From Dicyema japonicum (lineage: Eukaryota; Dicyemida; Rhombozoa; Dicyemidae): a stretch of 64,000 nt of DNA. The translations under genes and the position numbers were made by a program. Where the stretch lies: contig RDEW01000011.1 in NCBI GenBank assembly GCA_011109175.1, forward strand, positions 99,794 through 163,793, written 5' to 3'. Each line of letters opens with the position of its first letter. Positions within the stretch are counted from its first letter, which is position 1. The notes beneath the pieces are model-generated. The model saw only the letters and a program-made list of their open reading frames with translations. It searched no databases and had not been told where the DNA came from. Of this stretch, positions 11,571 through 22,945 are shown in pieces.

Positions 11571-11989
11571 AGACAACTTGAGCCTTCCTTCTATGTGCAT
11601 GAACTAAATAACTGATTCAGAAGACATTGAATATGGGAGGTTTCTTAACTACAAAAATGTTCTTGGCTCACCCAAACATTATTTACAAAACTCGTATGTC
11701 AGACAAGCATTTTAAGCTTTATCATGGATTATCTCTGATACTCGCGATCAAATGAGTCAGGTTTTTTTTCGCATCAATCGACATAGACTTTAACTCATTG
11801 TCATGTTATTAAGTGCTCTGATCATTTTTACGAATCAGGTACGTGATCCCAGTGTATAATCATTCAGGAAAATACTTGGATTAGCGACAAGATCCTTCAA
11901 AATATACTCAAAAAATGATAAAAGACATGACACTTTTTGATAAAGAAACCCCCCGGGGTTTTCAGGTGATGGTCCCTGTCATACACTGT

Positions 11990-12205
11990 GCCACATGACT
12001 CAGTCATTGCTGGTTACCTCTATTCCATACACTATCGAAATATCTACAATCATACAGAATTTTTGAGCCGATGCCATGTCCAATGAGAAGAGCTGTTCAG
12101 GATTCTCGACCCTGCCGGACTCATCCTCTCCCTTGTCGGTCTGGGATCACTTAGTTAGTTGAGAACTTTTATTTCTTTCTCTTTGACCCAGTGATCCTGG
12201 GGGAA
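11990..12205 (+). mobile_element. LINE 3' end, tail type GGTCTGGGATCACTTAG
   Basis: Shares TTCCATACACTA...GCCGATGCCATGTCC and TCTGGGATCACTTAGTTA through GACCCAGTGATCCTGG with 37500-37700. It looks like the terminal codons and 3' UTR of a LINE. Confidence 0.6.
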
Positions 12206-12660
12206 TATCCAGCCCGATTGTTGTCCACTGCTGCATAACTGTGTCAAGTTTCGACTATCCTCGCACCAAGGAAGGACTCTGTCGGTTTTAGACAATGGAA
12301 AACTCGTCAGGCGGAAAGTTAGCAGTCTTCCTCATATTTACTTGCAGGACGAGTTCTAACAAAGCAGGAATAGATTGTTCCATAACGTCGTTAATCAAGG
12401 AGTCTCCCCAATCGTTCATCAGGGTACCATATATTTAGTGGGTGTGAAATGGTTCGCATAAGTAGAAGAGTCAACAATGTGATCACGAAGACAAGCGAAC
12501 TTTTCAATCTGTAGGAAAGATTGAAAAATTTGGAAATTTCAGGTTTTTTTTCTTCGTGATGGTGTTTAATGTTGAAGCTGAATAGGAGGCAATAGTTTGA
12601 TTCAACCTCCCTGAAGGCGACACGGATATCACCTTAGATTATTTTTCGCTCTATTCTTCT

Positions 12661-12890
12661 CTAGAGATTGGTGTTTCTGGAGGATTCCAAACTATTCTCT
12701 CGGCCTCGTAAGGGAATACTGCGATCTGCAGGGAAGGTGTCCTGCTCGGAATTCATAACGAATTTGGCTTTACTCATGATCTTGGAACTAACGGAGGAAG
12801 GATTAACGTCGATAAAAGAAGGAACGAAAAGGAAGAGTCTAATCCAGTCTTCAGGATGGCCAGAAGAAAGTACTGAATCGATAAGGGACG
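12661..12890 (-). mobile_element. Possible RLE-A N-terminal fragment
   Basis: Reverse strand frame with NPSSVSSKIMSKAKFVM and SEQDTFPAD resembles the start of the RLE-A protein (SSKI...SSEDT pattern). Weak similarity and short length make this tentative. Confidence 0.3.
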
Positions 12891-12892
12891 AA

Positions 12893-13025
12893 AATGACGG
12901 TGTCACTCGTCAATCCCAGAAGCATTGTAGATTCGTGTAACCTTTGACTGAAACGGACAGCTGGGAGATTCGAACGCGGAATCACCTGGATTTGGTCTGG
13001 CACTTATTACACTGTGCGACTACTA
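12893..13025 (-). mobile_element. SINE-A, 5' half
   Basis: Reads in reverse as the tRNA-like head with box B (antisense GGGAGATTCGAACGCGG) and the GACGGTGTCACTCGTCA core. The 3' tail is missing. Confidence 0.55.
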
Positions 13026-13164
13026 AAGCATAACACTATCTCAAATATCTTGGAACAATTAGGGGGAGGGGATCATTTCACTTACGATTAACCTAAAAAA
13101 ATAATTAGAAGGCATAAAAAAACCTTTTAATTATCTAACGAAGAGATAAAGTAGGAATTAGTGT

Positions 13165-13600
13165 ATGTCCACGACAGATACCCTGATGGTTGTTACCTAT
13201 CTAATAATGTTTTTATCGTACTCCCAGTCTATATATTATACCCCGTTTACAATTGCAACTTTCAACGTCAGAGGACTTTGTGGAGACGTGGGAGGCGGAA
13301 AGTTACATGATAAAACTGGTAGAACGGATAGTGAAGAGCACGACACAAGCGTAACCCTATGTATTCATATGCTTATGGGTAACACGGGAGTGCATTTATT
13401 TAGAACCCCGGAATCACCGAGAAAGAAAGACAGAAAAAACGTCAGACAGTTAGGTAAACCCAGTTTCCGAAATCAAACGTATGTGGTCTCCCATTGTTCC
13501 CACTACTGTGCGAAAGAGCCTTCTCTCATCCCTGCAGAGGAATCCGATTGGGGATGGGAACTTCCTGACCAATCGACCATTTTTTTGCCTTGAAAACCAT
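13165..13600 (+). mobile_element. EN-LINE debris: endonuclease start joined to inverted 3' UTR
   Basis: At 13240-13280 the frame reads FTIATFNVRGLCGD, the start of an AP-endonuclease-like domain. At about 13395 it runs into antisense EN-LINE 3' UTR (TTTAGAACCCCGGAATCACC and onwards), shared with 49010-49320 and 54995-55230. So two fragments in opposite orientation are fused. Confidence 0.6.
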
Positions 13601-13698
13601 TTGTGGAGTTTTCTCAACGGGAGTGCATTTAACTAACAATATGACAGTAAATTATAAGTTTCAAAAAATAAAATTTCCATTAATTATTTTTAAATTAA

Positions 13699-13812
13699 TT
13701 AATTATTTCTGGATATTATGAGAATAATCAATATTAATGTGTTGAGCAGGAAGAAGATGAACAGGAATTGAGATCCTTTAACGACAATTTTAGTTTTTTG
13801 TTCTTTGGTCAT
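13699..13812 (-). CDS. 37-residue single-pass membrane microprotein
   Basis: ATG 13812 to TAA 13699-13701. A short basic N-terminus (MTKEQKTKIVVKGSQ) is followed by one strongly hydrophobic segment (FLFIFFLLNTLILIILII) and SRNN. No repeat overlaps it. It lies just downstream of the chitinase-like gene on the same strand. Layout is typical of small ER or mitochondrial membrane subunits. No family could be named and coding status is unproven. Confidence 0.4.
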   Translation of the reverse strand: MTKEQKTKIVVKGSQFLFIFFLLNTLILIILIISRNN

Positions 13813-13937
13813 TGTAGATTTGTTTTTATTTGACAAATTTGTTGATTTGATTTTTGTAAACTTTATTAAAGAATGAGTTGTCTTAGTGGTGTAATTATTT
13901 GTTAGTTTTTGCCAGTTCTAAATTTAAATCAAGTAAA

Positions 13938-15150
13938 CTATATTCGGATATATGCCCAACGTCGAATGCAATTCGATAAGAGAGGAAAAACTTTGCAGAC
14001 ATCATGAAAGTCGTTATAATAAAGAGTCCATACGAAAGCCCCGGCTATATTTACATTTCGAACAAAATTTGCCTATAATTATGTTGTCAATATTAAACTC
14101 TGGCGTGAATTGATTCCATGGATTCACAGCCTATCCAATAGGCCATATAAAACCCATGCTTAGTTTTAGTCATATTTTGCCAGTTTTCACAAATCTAAAT
14201 ATTTTCATTATATGTAACATCTGTCTGTAAAATTGATTTTTCGTCGGGATTATCGGTTACTGGTGAATTTTTTGATTCTCCTCTGTATGCATTACAATAT
14301 GTGTGTACTCCCAAAACAATTTTGGGCAGTGGTACCCCATTATTGAACCACAGCTTTAATGTGTTCTCCTAAAATGATTCGAATTAAATACAGCACAATC
14401 AGCGTTGTAAGAAGGACATGTTTTTCCCTGTGAAAAACTCACCATTGATGTCACGATTAAATAATCGCAAAATCTATTTTACATAAATTAATGGTTCTTA
14501 CGAAGAAATATGTGACATTAAACTGAATTCGTCAACAAATTGATAAATCGTCGCAAGAAGCAAATATGTTTTGATAAATTTTTATTAAACTCACGATATA
14601 GAACCTAGGTCTTAAATATTAGAACTTTCATCAATAAAAAATATTTTTTGGGATTACGTGTATTTTCTATGTAAATATTGTACCCATCAAAATGGTATTT
14701 TTTGAGAAAATTTTGTACGTTTTCGGCAAATAGTAAAGTCGCATTTTGATTGTGGGAAAGTATTTCAATTCTGTTATGACCGTAGCGTTCATAAAGTGTT
14801 AAAATTATCTTTAAATTGGGATTTATTAACTTCAGTGAATAAAGATCGTGGTATTTTTTGAATTCGCTCATTCTATTTATTTCATTATCATATTTTAAGG
14901 GAGCCGCTGGAATAGGAGATAGACTATCGATATCAACGTAAGATTGATAATATATAATGTGGGTGCAGAGATATGGATAAATTTCACTCAATCTAATTTC
15001 ACTGCTGAAATGATTCGCGGTTGTGCACATTAAAACTTTACCTAAAATTGCTGAAAATAATAACTATTTGGATCCATGTGCGTTGTAGGTATAGTCTAAA
15101 TTATAATTTTGTAAAGATACGCTTATTATGTTTAAAATTAAAACTAGCAT
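13938..15150 (-). CDS. GH18 chitinase-like protein, degenerate active site
   Basis: Secreted GH18-fold protein. ATG 15150 begins a signal peptide (MLVLILNIISVSL). Exon 2 holds GKVLMCTTANHFS and YLCTHIIYY, then NPNLKIILTLYER and FLKKYHFDGYNIYIE. Further exons follow over introns of about 21-26 nt: EFSLMSH, LKLWFNNGVPLPKIVLGV, GFYMAYWIGCESMESIHAR and NIAGAFVWTLYYNDFHDV. The order and spacing match the GH18 barrel to its last strand. The catalytic DxxDxDxE appears as DGYNIYIE, so two of three aspartates are replaced and hydrolysis is unlikely. A lectin-like or inhibitory role is possible. Small frame slips occur near 14300 and 14535, and the first splice phase is unclear. Confidence 0.82.
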
Positions 15151-15369
15151 TTATAATCCCTCAAAATTATAAAATTTTATTTAAAAATGGTTTGCAGGTC
15201 GATAAAAATAAAAAAATTTTGTTGTTTAAATTATTTTTTAATTTTATGAATATTTATTAGAATTGACTGTATTATTACATCAATGTTACTTTTTATTATT
15301 TTTTACAAAAATATTATGTTGATAAGAAATAAGGCTGTTATTCTCACTATAGATAATCTAATTGCTAAA

Positions 15370-15630
15370 TTATCTATAATTTTCTATGAAATCCGTTTTT
15401 TTATTTTGAGTTATTTCTCTTTTGTTTATAATAAATGCATTCCGATCATTTAATTTACTTAAATAACGGAAGAGGGCTGTGATCAGAAGACCCAATGAGC
15501 TTGTATATGATCGAGGGAGAAGCATCGAGCCAAGCTGAGAGTCTGAATTAAATTTGTCGGAATCACTTTGCTTTTTCGGGTTAAGGTGGTCTTGGAATAA
15601 AGATTTGATTCGACAAGTTACTGTTCTCAT
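15370..15630 (-). CDS. Hypothetical 86-residue protein
   Basis: Frame from ATG 15630 with a basic start, a possible membrane segment (SLGLLITALFRYL) and a polar tail (NAFIINKREITQNKK). No overlap with known repeats here. It could be an exon of a larger gene. Not recognised. Confidence 0.3.
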   Translation of the reverse strand: MRTVTCRIKSLFQDHLNPKKQSDSDKFNSDSQLGSMLLPRSYTSSLGLLITALFRYLSKLNDRNAFIINKREITQNKKTDFIENYR

Positions 15631-15659
15631 GTATTTGTCTACTATTCTGTATATATAAA

Positions 15660-17080
15660 ATGATAATCAACAGGATGCTCAATATGTGTGTACTCACAAA
15701 ATAAAATGTGGCAACCTGCAAAAAAAAAGACCAGCAAAAACTGAAACAAAATCAACAAAGGAATGGACTTCATGGCTTGCTTTCAAGGATTCCATATTTC
15801 ATATGTCGGAATGATTAACAGAGTCCTGACTATCATTACCAACTGGAAGTGTCAATTATACAATCTACCAAGAAAAACGACATCCTCACTTCCTTTAAGA
15901 AAGTTCTGAAACAGAAGAAATCTCTAAAATTAATTTCAAATCTGAGATCCACTAAAGACTCTTAATTCAGATCCCCAAAATAGCCAGTATTTTTGCCAAA
16001 GACTGTTTATACAAAGTAATGAAAAGGGAATCTTCAGATAACTGTGAGGATCGGGTCCGATTAGTTTGCTTCCCCATGCACACTATGCATATTTCATAGA
16101 AAAAGGAAGAAGTCATTCACACCAATAGTCAAAGAAAATATCCACATACTTTCCACTGGGAGCTTCATGGTTGACTCCAAAAACAAAAGTCCCTTAAATT
16201 GGCCCAAAATTGTTCCTGAATTATTTGTCGCCAATTTGGGAATTTAAAACATCAGGGTATTTCAGATTTTGAATTCATAACTGGTTTAAATTTATGGATT
16301 CAAGTCATATTTGTACACAACATAATTAAAACCCGATATTTAAATTTTTATATCCATCAAATCGTGTTTTGCATATCTCTTTGACGGAATCAGTATATAA
16401 TAAAGTCTCGTCCATTTGTAAATTTCGTTTTCTTGATAATGTTTGGAAATTTCTTCAAACTTATCTACAAACCCTATTAGGTCAGGTTGTTTGTCAGTCA
16501 TCATTTCCCCGTGAAATTTATGCATTCGAAAACCAAGCTTAGTGTCAAGTTCAGGAAATTTTAACGATTTGCATGTCTTTGTAGAAGGAATAATTTTTAG
16601 ATGTTTTTAATTTGGAATCTAGGGAAGTAAGGAATATTATTCACTATTTTTTGATTTGAATATTAAATAAATAGAAAATCTGTGGCGATTGTATGGCACG
16701 GTGTAGTATTGTTCTCGTCTAATATCTCAAAACTTCGAGTTTTTGGAAACAATTAAGCCTTGACGAGAAACTTCCGAACACTTGGTAAAATTTTTAGTTT
16801 GAAATTTTTATTTTTAATAAAATAATAAAAAAGATTAGTAAAAATAAATTTTATGTTTAATAATGTGTGACCAATTAGAGGGACTTCACTGTATATAGAT
16901 CCAAAAATGTGTTAAGTAAACTGTCTTCGACACACAACAATTGAGAAGTGTGATATGCCCCAATCTGTCTGAAGGCGGAATAATTGCTGCTATACTGGAG
17001 AAGTCCTCCACAACACTATCCTAATTCTCATACAACCAACAGACTCCATTGCACCTAAGCTATTTGTTTCTGAAGATGTA
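15660..17080. other. No assignable gene; possible 61-codon ORF at 16340-16525 (-)
   Basis: AT-rich with frequent stops. The reverse-strand frame 16340-16525 (PDLIGFVDKFEEISKHY, KWTRLYYILIPSKRYAK) could be an exon or a retroelement piece. Several fragments of sentence-like coding potential exist without continuity. Confidence 0.3.
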
Positions 17081-17084
17081 AGCT

Positions 17085-17335
17085 ATGGGACTCTTATTTT
17101 CGACCCAAGCAGCACTGGAGGACTTTATGGTCTCCGTCCAGAGCATTTCTCAGAACATATGCAGCTCTGGCGTCCAGCTTGTGTTGACTATCAAAAACTA
17201 ATCAACAGGATGCTCACTGAAAAACTACCTGAAACAATTAGTTTCATCATGTTCTTTTGCAATCAGAGAAGTAGCAGAGAAAAGGATGGCAAACCTTCTG
17301 AAAGAGATGAGTTTCTTGACTCTACATTGTAGAAC
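17085..17335 (+). mobile_element. RLE-A reverse-transcriptase N-terminal fragment
   Basis: Reads FDPSSTGGLYGLRPEHFSEH and ending REKDGKP. This matches the start of the reverse-transcriptase domain of the RLE-A family (GGxxGLRPxH). It is truncated downstream. Confidence 0.6.
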
Positions 17336-17459
17336 GAAATTAATCATAAGAGAAATCAGAGGTCGCAGGAGGAGAGTCCAGGTGTGGTAAGGAAGCCTAA
17401 AAATACCCTTTTACTTTCCTTTGGTAATAAAGTTCGCTAATGGTTAATGTTTTTTTGGT

Positions 17460-18115
17460 TGAGGTGGTGACGACATCTCTATTGCACTATGTCTTATTCG
17501 TATTCTTTACCGACTTCTCCGTTCACTCTGGGAACTTTCAATTGCAGAGGACTTAAAAACCTCACAAGAAACACCAACTGGTATGCTACCTAGCCACATG
17601 AAGAGGATAGAACTAAACACCAGGTTTAGAATATGCAAAGCTTTTGTAATCCCAGTACTAACCTGCAACTCTGGAATTTGGGGAATCTCTAAACGGGAAA
17701 TAGACCGTCTTTACTCCTTCACAGAGCTCAGCTCAAATCGGTAATCAAGATTAACTGGCCTATGAAGATCTCTGATGCAAACCTTTATAATAAATGCAAA
17801 TATGGCGTGCTGTCAGAGGATATTTTCTATCAAGACGTCTAAATGACCAGGTCCCCTCAAATTCCTGCAATGGTCAACTACTTTGCACACACAGGAGCCG
17901 GATTTCGCGGAAGACCAAGAACGACAGTTCCGTCTATCTTGAACGAAGACCTATCGGCGGATGGTATGAGACTAACTTCGGCAGACGATCTGAACTACCT
18001 AAGAGAACTAGCGGGCAACAGAGGATCATGGTCGAGGTTGACGAAGAAGATGATTAGGAATACGGGACAAGGGAAACTTAACTAATTTATGTTTTCTCGG
18101 GAGTGCTTTTAATAA
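17460..18115 (+). mobile_element. EN-LINE copy with internal deletion
   Basis: Begins with LINE 5' sequence (GAGGTGGTGACGACATCTCT) and FTLGTFNCRGL of the endonuclease. It jumps near 17560 to the reverse-transcriptase C-terminus (RICKAFVIPVLTCNSGIWG, then GFRGRPRTTVPSIL and ADDLNYLRELAGNRGSWS). It ends in the 3' UTR GGAAACTTAACTAATTTATG and AATAATAAT. Confidence 0.7.
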
Positions 18116-18255
18116 TAATGGCTAATGCTGCCAGAGCAGTCTGCAAAATTCTAATCTCCGAACTGATCTCAGCTCAACTGGAAGTTAAGATAATAGGATA
18201 AGAGTAATTGTGTAAATCAAGGGTTCTCCAGAATAAATAAACAAAAAAATCTTAC

Positions 18256-18470
18256 AGCGACCGCCTTAACCGCGTGGCTATTCTCGCTCAGAATGGCGAG
18301 CGAAATTCGCTCAAATAGCCAGCAGCGGGGATCTCCTGCTCATGGAGAAATCCGATTCACTAGATGACTCAAAAATTCCAGCGCAAGAGAACCAAAAGTT
18401 TTAACTGCGAGTGAAACAAACAAAAAATCCCCGACTAGGACCACATGCTTTGGACGTTTTGACCTTTCGG
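18256..18470. repeat. Rep-D dispersed repeat
   Basis: GGCGAGCGAAATTCGCTCAA, AGCAGCGGGGATCTCCTGCT and following sequence recur at 35335-35500 and 46970-47075. Contains short inverted repeats (GAGCGAA/TTCGCTC). Origin unknown. Confidence 0.65.
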
Positions 18471-18524
18471 TCTTGTCAGCGGCAATCTGTCCTATTTCGG
18501 TGTTTATTTTGTTCATCATTTTAG

Positions 18525-18720
18525 AGAAAGTAGACTCACATAATTTTTGCGATAGTCAAAATAGCACTGGGAAACATTCCCTGGCGAAAATTTGAATCAC
18601 TTTCTTATACACTTCTCCATCTGTATAAGGGCGCATATTCTCCGCCAGAAGGTAACAAATTTCATGCTCATCGATGTTGACGAATGTGCATAAATAGGGA
18701 AGATTGTCGGAAACATAGGG
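18525..18720 (-). mobile_element. hAT-like (ZBED/GTF2IRD2-type) transposase fragment
   Basis: Reverse strand reads NIDEHEICYLLAENMRPYTD and GEVYKKVIQIFARECFPVL, similar to the YLLAExMKPFTDGE motif of host-derived hAT-like transposases. One stop follows. No terminal repeats were seen. Confidence 0.5.
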
Positions 18721-18984
18721 CCTTCAGCTGTAATAATTTTTGGACCTTCAAGTCCAAACACAGTAAATTAAAAATCGACGCCTTTCAATATTTATTATGC
18801 TTTAAAAAATAATGGTAACTCCACAAATGAATGTGCTTTTCTATTAACGTTGATAACAAATAATTGAATTTCCTATTGTTTTTGAATTTCTTTATTGATT
18901 TTACCATTTGATATGTGAATGAACGGGGGTTCCAGGGTGGCTCCCAAGATAGAGGTCTTCTTAGTAGGGATCGGGGAATCATAT

Positions 18985-19520
18985 ATATTGACTGTTGATT
19001 TTATCAGTCTCTTATTCGTGACTTGGTGAACATCGTTACATGTGACCTACATGGTGGGACTTTTAGGCTGTTCTTCAAGAACCCATCGGATTTGATGTCT
19101 CTTGCAGGTCTTGGATGTTTCGTTGCTATCACGAAATCATTAGCGTACGATGAAGGAACGAGTTGTGGGTAACTGGAAAGGAAAGTCACTAAGGAAAACG
19201 TTTAATATCGTTGGAGACAACAGAGATCCTTGTGCCACTTCATTCGGAACAAATTGTGCTTTTGATTTTTGGTTATTCATCACCAATTGGCCCCTTCTAC
19301 CATAACTTGAGTTTGGGGTGGATTGACGTTATGAAAATTTTGCGGTTAGAATCTTCCGGGAGACTGAGTCAAAAGCTTTCTCGACATCTATCAAAACCAC
19401 GGTTTTCTCGTTTGGGTTGAGAGTATTCATTGAGGATAATAAAGTCGTCGAAACTGTCTTATAAGAGAGCACCTAGTTGATCCAGTTGTCGTTTATTATT
19501 TCATGAAGTTTAGATTCTAT
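18985..19520 (-). mobile_element. EN-LINE-type reverse transcriptase fragment
   Basis: Reverse strand shows TVVLIDVEKAFDSVSRKIL, then VAQGSLLSPTILNVFLSDFP and SYANDFVIATKHP. These are reverse-transcriptase motifs in order, with YADD changed to YAND. A frameshift separates the parts, so the copy is dead. Confidence 0.8.
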
Positions 19521-19532
19521 TAATTTAAATTA

Positions 19533-19848
19533 GCCGGGTGGCATAGTGGTTAGGTTTCGGGCAAAAGTGCTTAGGCTACGGGTTGATTCTCGCTGCTGTT
19601 CACCTGGTGGAAGGTTCCACGCATCTACGATACAAAAAGGGCTTGAAAAGTGACGCCATCATCAGTGGATACTCACTGCGGAACTGGATAGTCTAGAAAG
19701 ATCCCACACACAAGAATAAAAGAAGTGAAGATCATTCCTTGGTTCTACGATTAGTTAAAAATTAACTGTTCTTAACTTAAATAAAGTATGTGTCCTGCCT
19801 ACGTGGAGCTATAAATACTATGGCTCTCGTGAAAAGGCTATTATTATT
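19533..19848 (+). mobile_element. SINE-A, near full length
   Basis: A 316-bp tRNA-derived SINE. Head GCCGGGTGGCATAGTGGTTA carries box A and ACGGGTTGATTCTCGC box B. The body has TGACGCCATCATCAGTG and CACTGCGGAACTGGAT. The 3' region is TGTCCTGCCTACGTGGAGCT, ending in a TTATTATT tail. Confidence 0.88.
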
Positions 19849-20054
19849 GCGAGATCTGGTGAGGGATTTTCCTCATGTCTCCGCAGGAAACGTGCAAAAC
19901 ATGACACCATCCACGTCTCTATCAAAATCGAAATTCCTTTAAAAATATATAAATCGATATTTTTTTAAAATAAAAAATGAAAATTATCATAAAAAAGAAT
20001 AATATTTAAATGTGAAATAACATAAAGAGGTAGACCTCTTGCTGTATTAAATAA

Positions 20055-20600
20055 GTAGACCGGATCATAGTGGTTAGTATTCCCGTTTTAGTCGCGATTA
20101 TCTGTAGGCTCAATTTCCACACAGCCACCTAACAGGTCGAGGAATCTATGCTTTTATAAAATCCTAAGTGGCGTCAGTTGATCCACTTGTCTTAAAAAAC
20201 GAACAATTTTTGGTCGGCATCCAAAATGAATCTATCTTTCCCCCTTCACTGGAGGGATTTCCATACTGGCCTATATTGATGGACGCGATAATTAGACAGA
20301 ATGCGTTTCATTCCGACCATGGGAACTGGATATATAACCTGTTAAGCCTTATTTATGTTTTAGTGGGCCTATCCCAATTTTTCGCCTTCTTGGGGAATTG
20401 TTTAACGGCATATTAAACTCTAATGACCCGGTTTTATCCTAAGTACATCACATCATTAGATTTGACTAGACGACATGTGTCGTAGCTAACGTTTCCGATA
20501 AATTTTTAGGAAACGACATTTCTTGTCGCTGACGCTTTACAGGTTAATAAGACATTGAGTAACTCAACCTCTCTAGTGTATCAGGGGTTATTATATAAAA
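20055..20600 (+). mobile_element. SINE-B with tRNA-like head
   Basis: The head has a box-A-like ATCATAGTGGTTAGTAT and box-B-like GGCTCAATTTCC. The GTGGCGTCAGTTGATCCAC body and a decayed TCTCTAGTGTATCAGGGGTT tail follow. The copy is longer than others and interrupted around 20410-20560. Confidence 0.7.
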
Positions 20601-21235
20601 AGGTAAATTCACCCATCTAGACGTCGACTGTGTTTCCATGTTCAGTTTAGACTACAAACGATAATTTTTTAGTAGAAAAATAACTGATTTGTTAGTATTA
20701 AAATCACAAAATATAAAAACTCATTGTTGAATGAATGACATGCTGAGTAGAATTTTAACGGGGGTAGGGTGGGAGAGACTAATATCGAAAATCTTCACGA
20801 ATAGAATTATAGTTTATATGATTCTATGTTGTTGCTTGTAATAATGGGGGTAAGGAGCATTTCGGATAAAAGATAATAATTATGTATACATCAAAATTAA
20901 AAGTAAAAAAGGAATTTTCGGTTTCTGTGGAGACGTCTAAGTCCTTGGCCCAAAACATTAGTCCTGTGATCATTTGGGGTAACTCTCAATCCGTTCAGAA
21001 GGTTTGAAACATTAATCGCCAAAAAAATTTGTTATCTTCCGGTGAATTTTTGATTTAAGATATAAAAAGCACATTAGAACAAATCATGTTTCAGCTGCCA
21101 AGAGATAGTGGCATTGTCGAGGACGATGACTATTTTCTGTGAAAACAGTCTTCGTTCGTAGGAGTCTTGAGTTCTGCAATTGAATTTAAGATTTTATTGA
21201 CGACTCCTTTACCCTCAATCCTAACCGCTCCAAGG
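20600..21235. other. No gene seen
   Basis: AT-rich, low coding potential. A reverse-strand piece near 21100-21230 (GAVRIEGKGVVNKILNSIAE) may be a LINE remnant. Confidence 0.3.
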
Positions 21236-21425
21236 GTTCCAAATGCTCCTCCAGGCAGGACACTCACTTTAATTAAGTAAAGAACTAATCGATGAGGGAG
21301 AACCAAGGAATGCTCTTCACTTCTTTTTTACTTCCTGTTGGGAGCGAGTCCTTTAGTGCACGACCTGGTTCCACAGTGAAATGTTAACTGATTCACTGAT
21401 GCGTCACTTGTCAAGCCAAGAATAT
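21236..21425 (-). mobile_element. SINE-A, 3' part
   Basis: Antisense GGCAGGACACTCACTTTAAT to TCACTGATGCGTCACTTGTC matches the SINE-A body and tail; the tRNA head is missing. Confidence 0.7.
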
Positions 21426-21658
21426 TTTTAATGAAAATATTTTAATCATTTTTAAAAGCTGAGACAATGTGAATTAATTTCAAAATCCATAACCCATTAA
21501 AATTCTACCATTAATAAATTTATGATTACTAAGGATATCTGAATTTTTAATACTTTGATTAGACAAAAACAAGATTTGCACAGATAAAACAATCAGCGAA
21601 ACAATTACTCGCTAATCACGAGATCTACTTGGAAATTTAATTATGATTAAAAATTGTA

Positions 21659-21901
21659 GTGAAACACTTTTTACGGAATCACACTTTTTCTGCTCGGGGA
21701 CTTTTGGAAGGAAGTCACGAACAACTTTGCCATAATAACATCAATCTAAAACATGCAAGAATGGCATTAGAAGATGCAGATGATCTAGACAGCCTCCGAA
21801 GAATCGCAATTTCTAGAAGAACGTGGAGGAGTCAGAACGGATCATCCGGAGGTGGCTCAAGCGACGGAGAGGATATAACTTTCTTATGTGCATTATTATA
21901 A
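21659..21901 (+). mobile_element. EN-LINE C-terminal fragment
   Basis: Reads LEGSHEQL, then ALEDADDLDSLRRIAISRRT, the terminal motif of the LINE polyprotein. The same motif lies on the reverse strand at 57110-57300. Confidence 0.6.
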
Positions 21902-22533
21902 TAATTGGTTTTTGAACTATCAGAATAGAAACGTGCAAGATTATGGCAATTCAAATAATTGATTGTATAAGAATCAGCACGTGGTTAATTGGAAGGATGA
22001 TAGTCCATTAAATGTCTACTTCGCTTTATGATGGATGAAAACCCATGTCCTCGTTTTTTCATAGCCATGGAAAGATGGACTCAGAAGACATTAGAAACCC
22101 GATGTTCTGCACAAATGAATTCTTCAGATGCACGGAGGATCCCGGTTTTAATTCCGACCCGAAATTGAAAGAACTCGGTCATTTCAGAGGCTCCATGTAT
22201 ATTATTAATCAGTCCAGGGGAATTTAGTATCCTACCACACATCCTCTCAAAGCTCCCCCAGGCAGTAATTTCCAATTTCTAATGTTCCGGTGTCTGCTAT
22301 TTTTGCCTCCCGTAGGCAACACATGGATAGCTTGTATCGTCCAAGCTCTCGTGCGAGCTGAGGGTTTTATACATAGGATTGAGTCTATGTGATGATAGTT
22401 AACGTGATTCTTTGTATTTTGTTAATAAAAATGAGAATTTGATAATAAACTAATTTTTATTTTTTTGTAGTTTTTAAAATTTTATTCTGACAGTAAATCA
22501 TAAGAACGACCAATTTATTGATTCAAAAATTAG

Positions 22534-22945
22534 TCATTGGACTGTCGTATTTCTGTATGTGATGTACAGAAAACCGTCTTCGCTTTGATACCTTTTGTGG
22601 AGTTCAAACATTGTGTAACTAAATATTGTATTAAATTACCCCAAAGGAAGCCGATAATTTCTGACAAGTAGATATAATTCATCTCTAGGAGAAAGTTTCA
22701 ATTTCATTCGAATATAACTGCAAATCGTCTTCAAAGTAATTCCATCGTCAATTAAGTACTGGTCGTTTGGAAGGCACTCAGAAAAATTATCCGATGAAAA
22801 TGGAAGTATTATGGTCTTAAAATTATGCTAGATCGATCTTTTGACGGGTTCACGCAAATTAACTCTGAGCACCTTAATCTTCTATCAACTAAAATTGTAG
22901 AGTTAAAATACTCAAATCGAGAGATCTGACATGTGTATCTTTCAT
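22534..22945 (-). CDS. ATG8/LC3-family protein lacking the C-terminal glycine
   Basis: Ubiquitin-like autophagy modifier. Four exons over introns of 23, 26 and 21 nt give 114 codons with stop. The LC3-type order is clear: SLDLIDRRLRCSELI, then LPNDQYLIDD, TLKTICSYIRMKLKLSP, ELYLLVRNYRLP and RYQSEDGFLYITY. The protein ends RNTTVQ and stops. The invariant glycine used for phosphatidylethanolamine attachment (G120 of LC3) is missing, and no downstream acceptor could add it. The N-terminus is also shortened. It may act as an unlipidated interaction scaffold, or be a decaying paralogue of an ATG8 encoded elsewhere. Confidence 0.83.

Noticed and set aside
11840-11960. Calpain-like reading VIPVYNHSGKYL
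   Set aside because: Too short, immediately broken and not followed by any calpain motif.
12215-12420. Reverse-strand 40-codon frame (MNDWGDSLINDVMEQSIPAL)
   Set aside because: No splice-consistent extension and no family; it runs antisense into a LINE tail.
16340-16525. Gag-like ORF of an LTR retrotransposon
   Set aside because: Only a vague resemblance; no protease, reverse transcriptase, zinc knuckle or LTR nearby.
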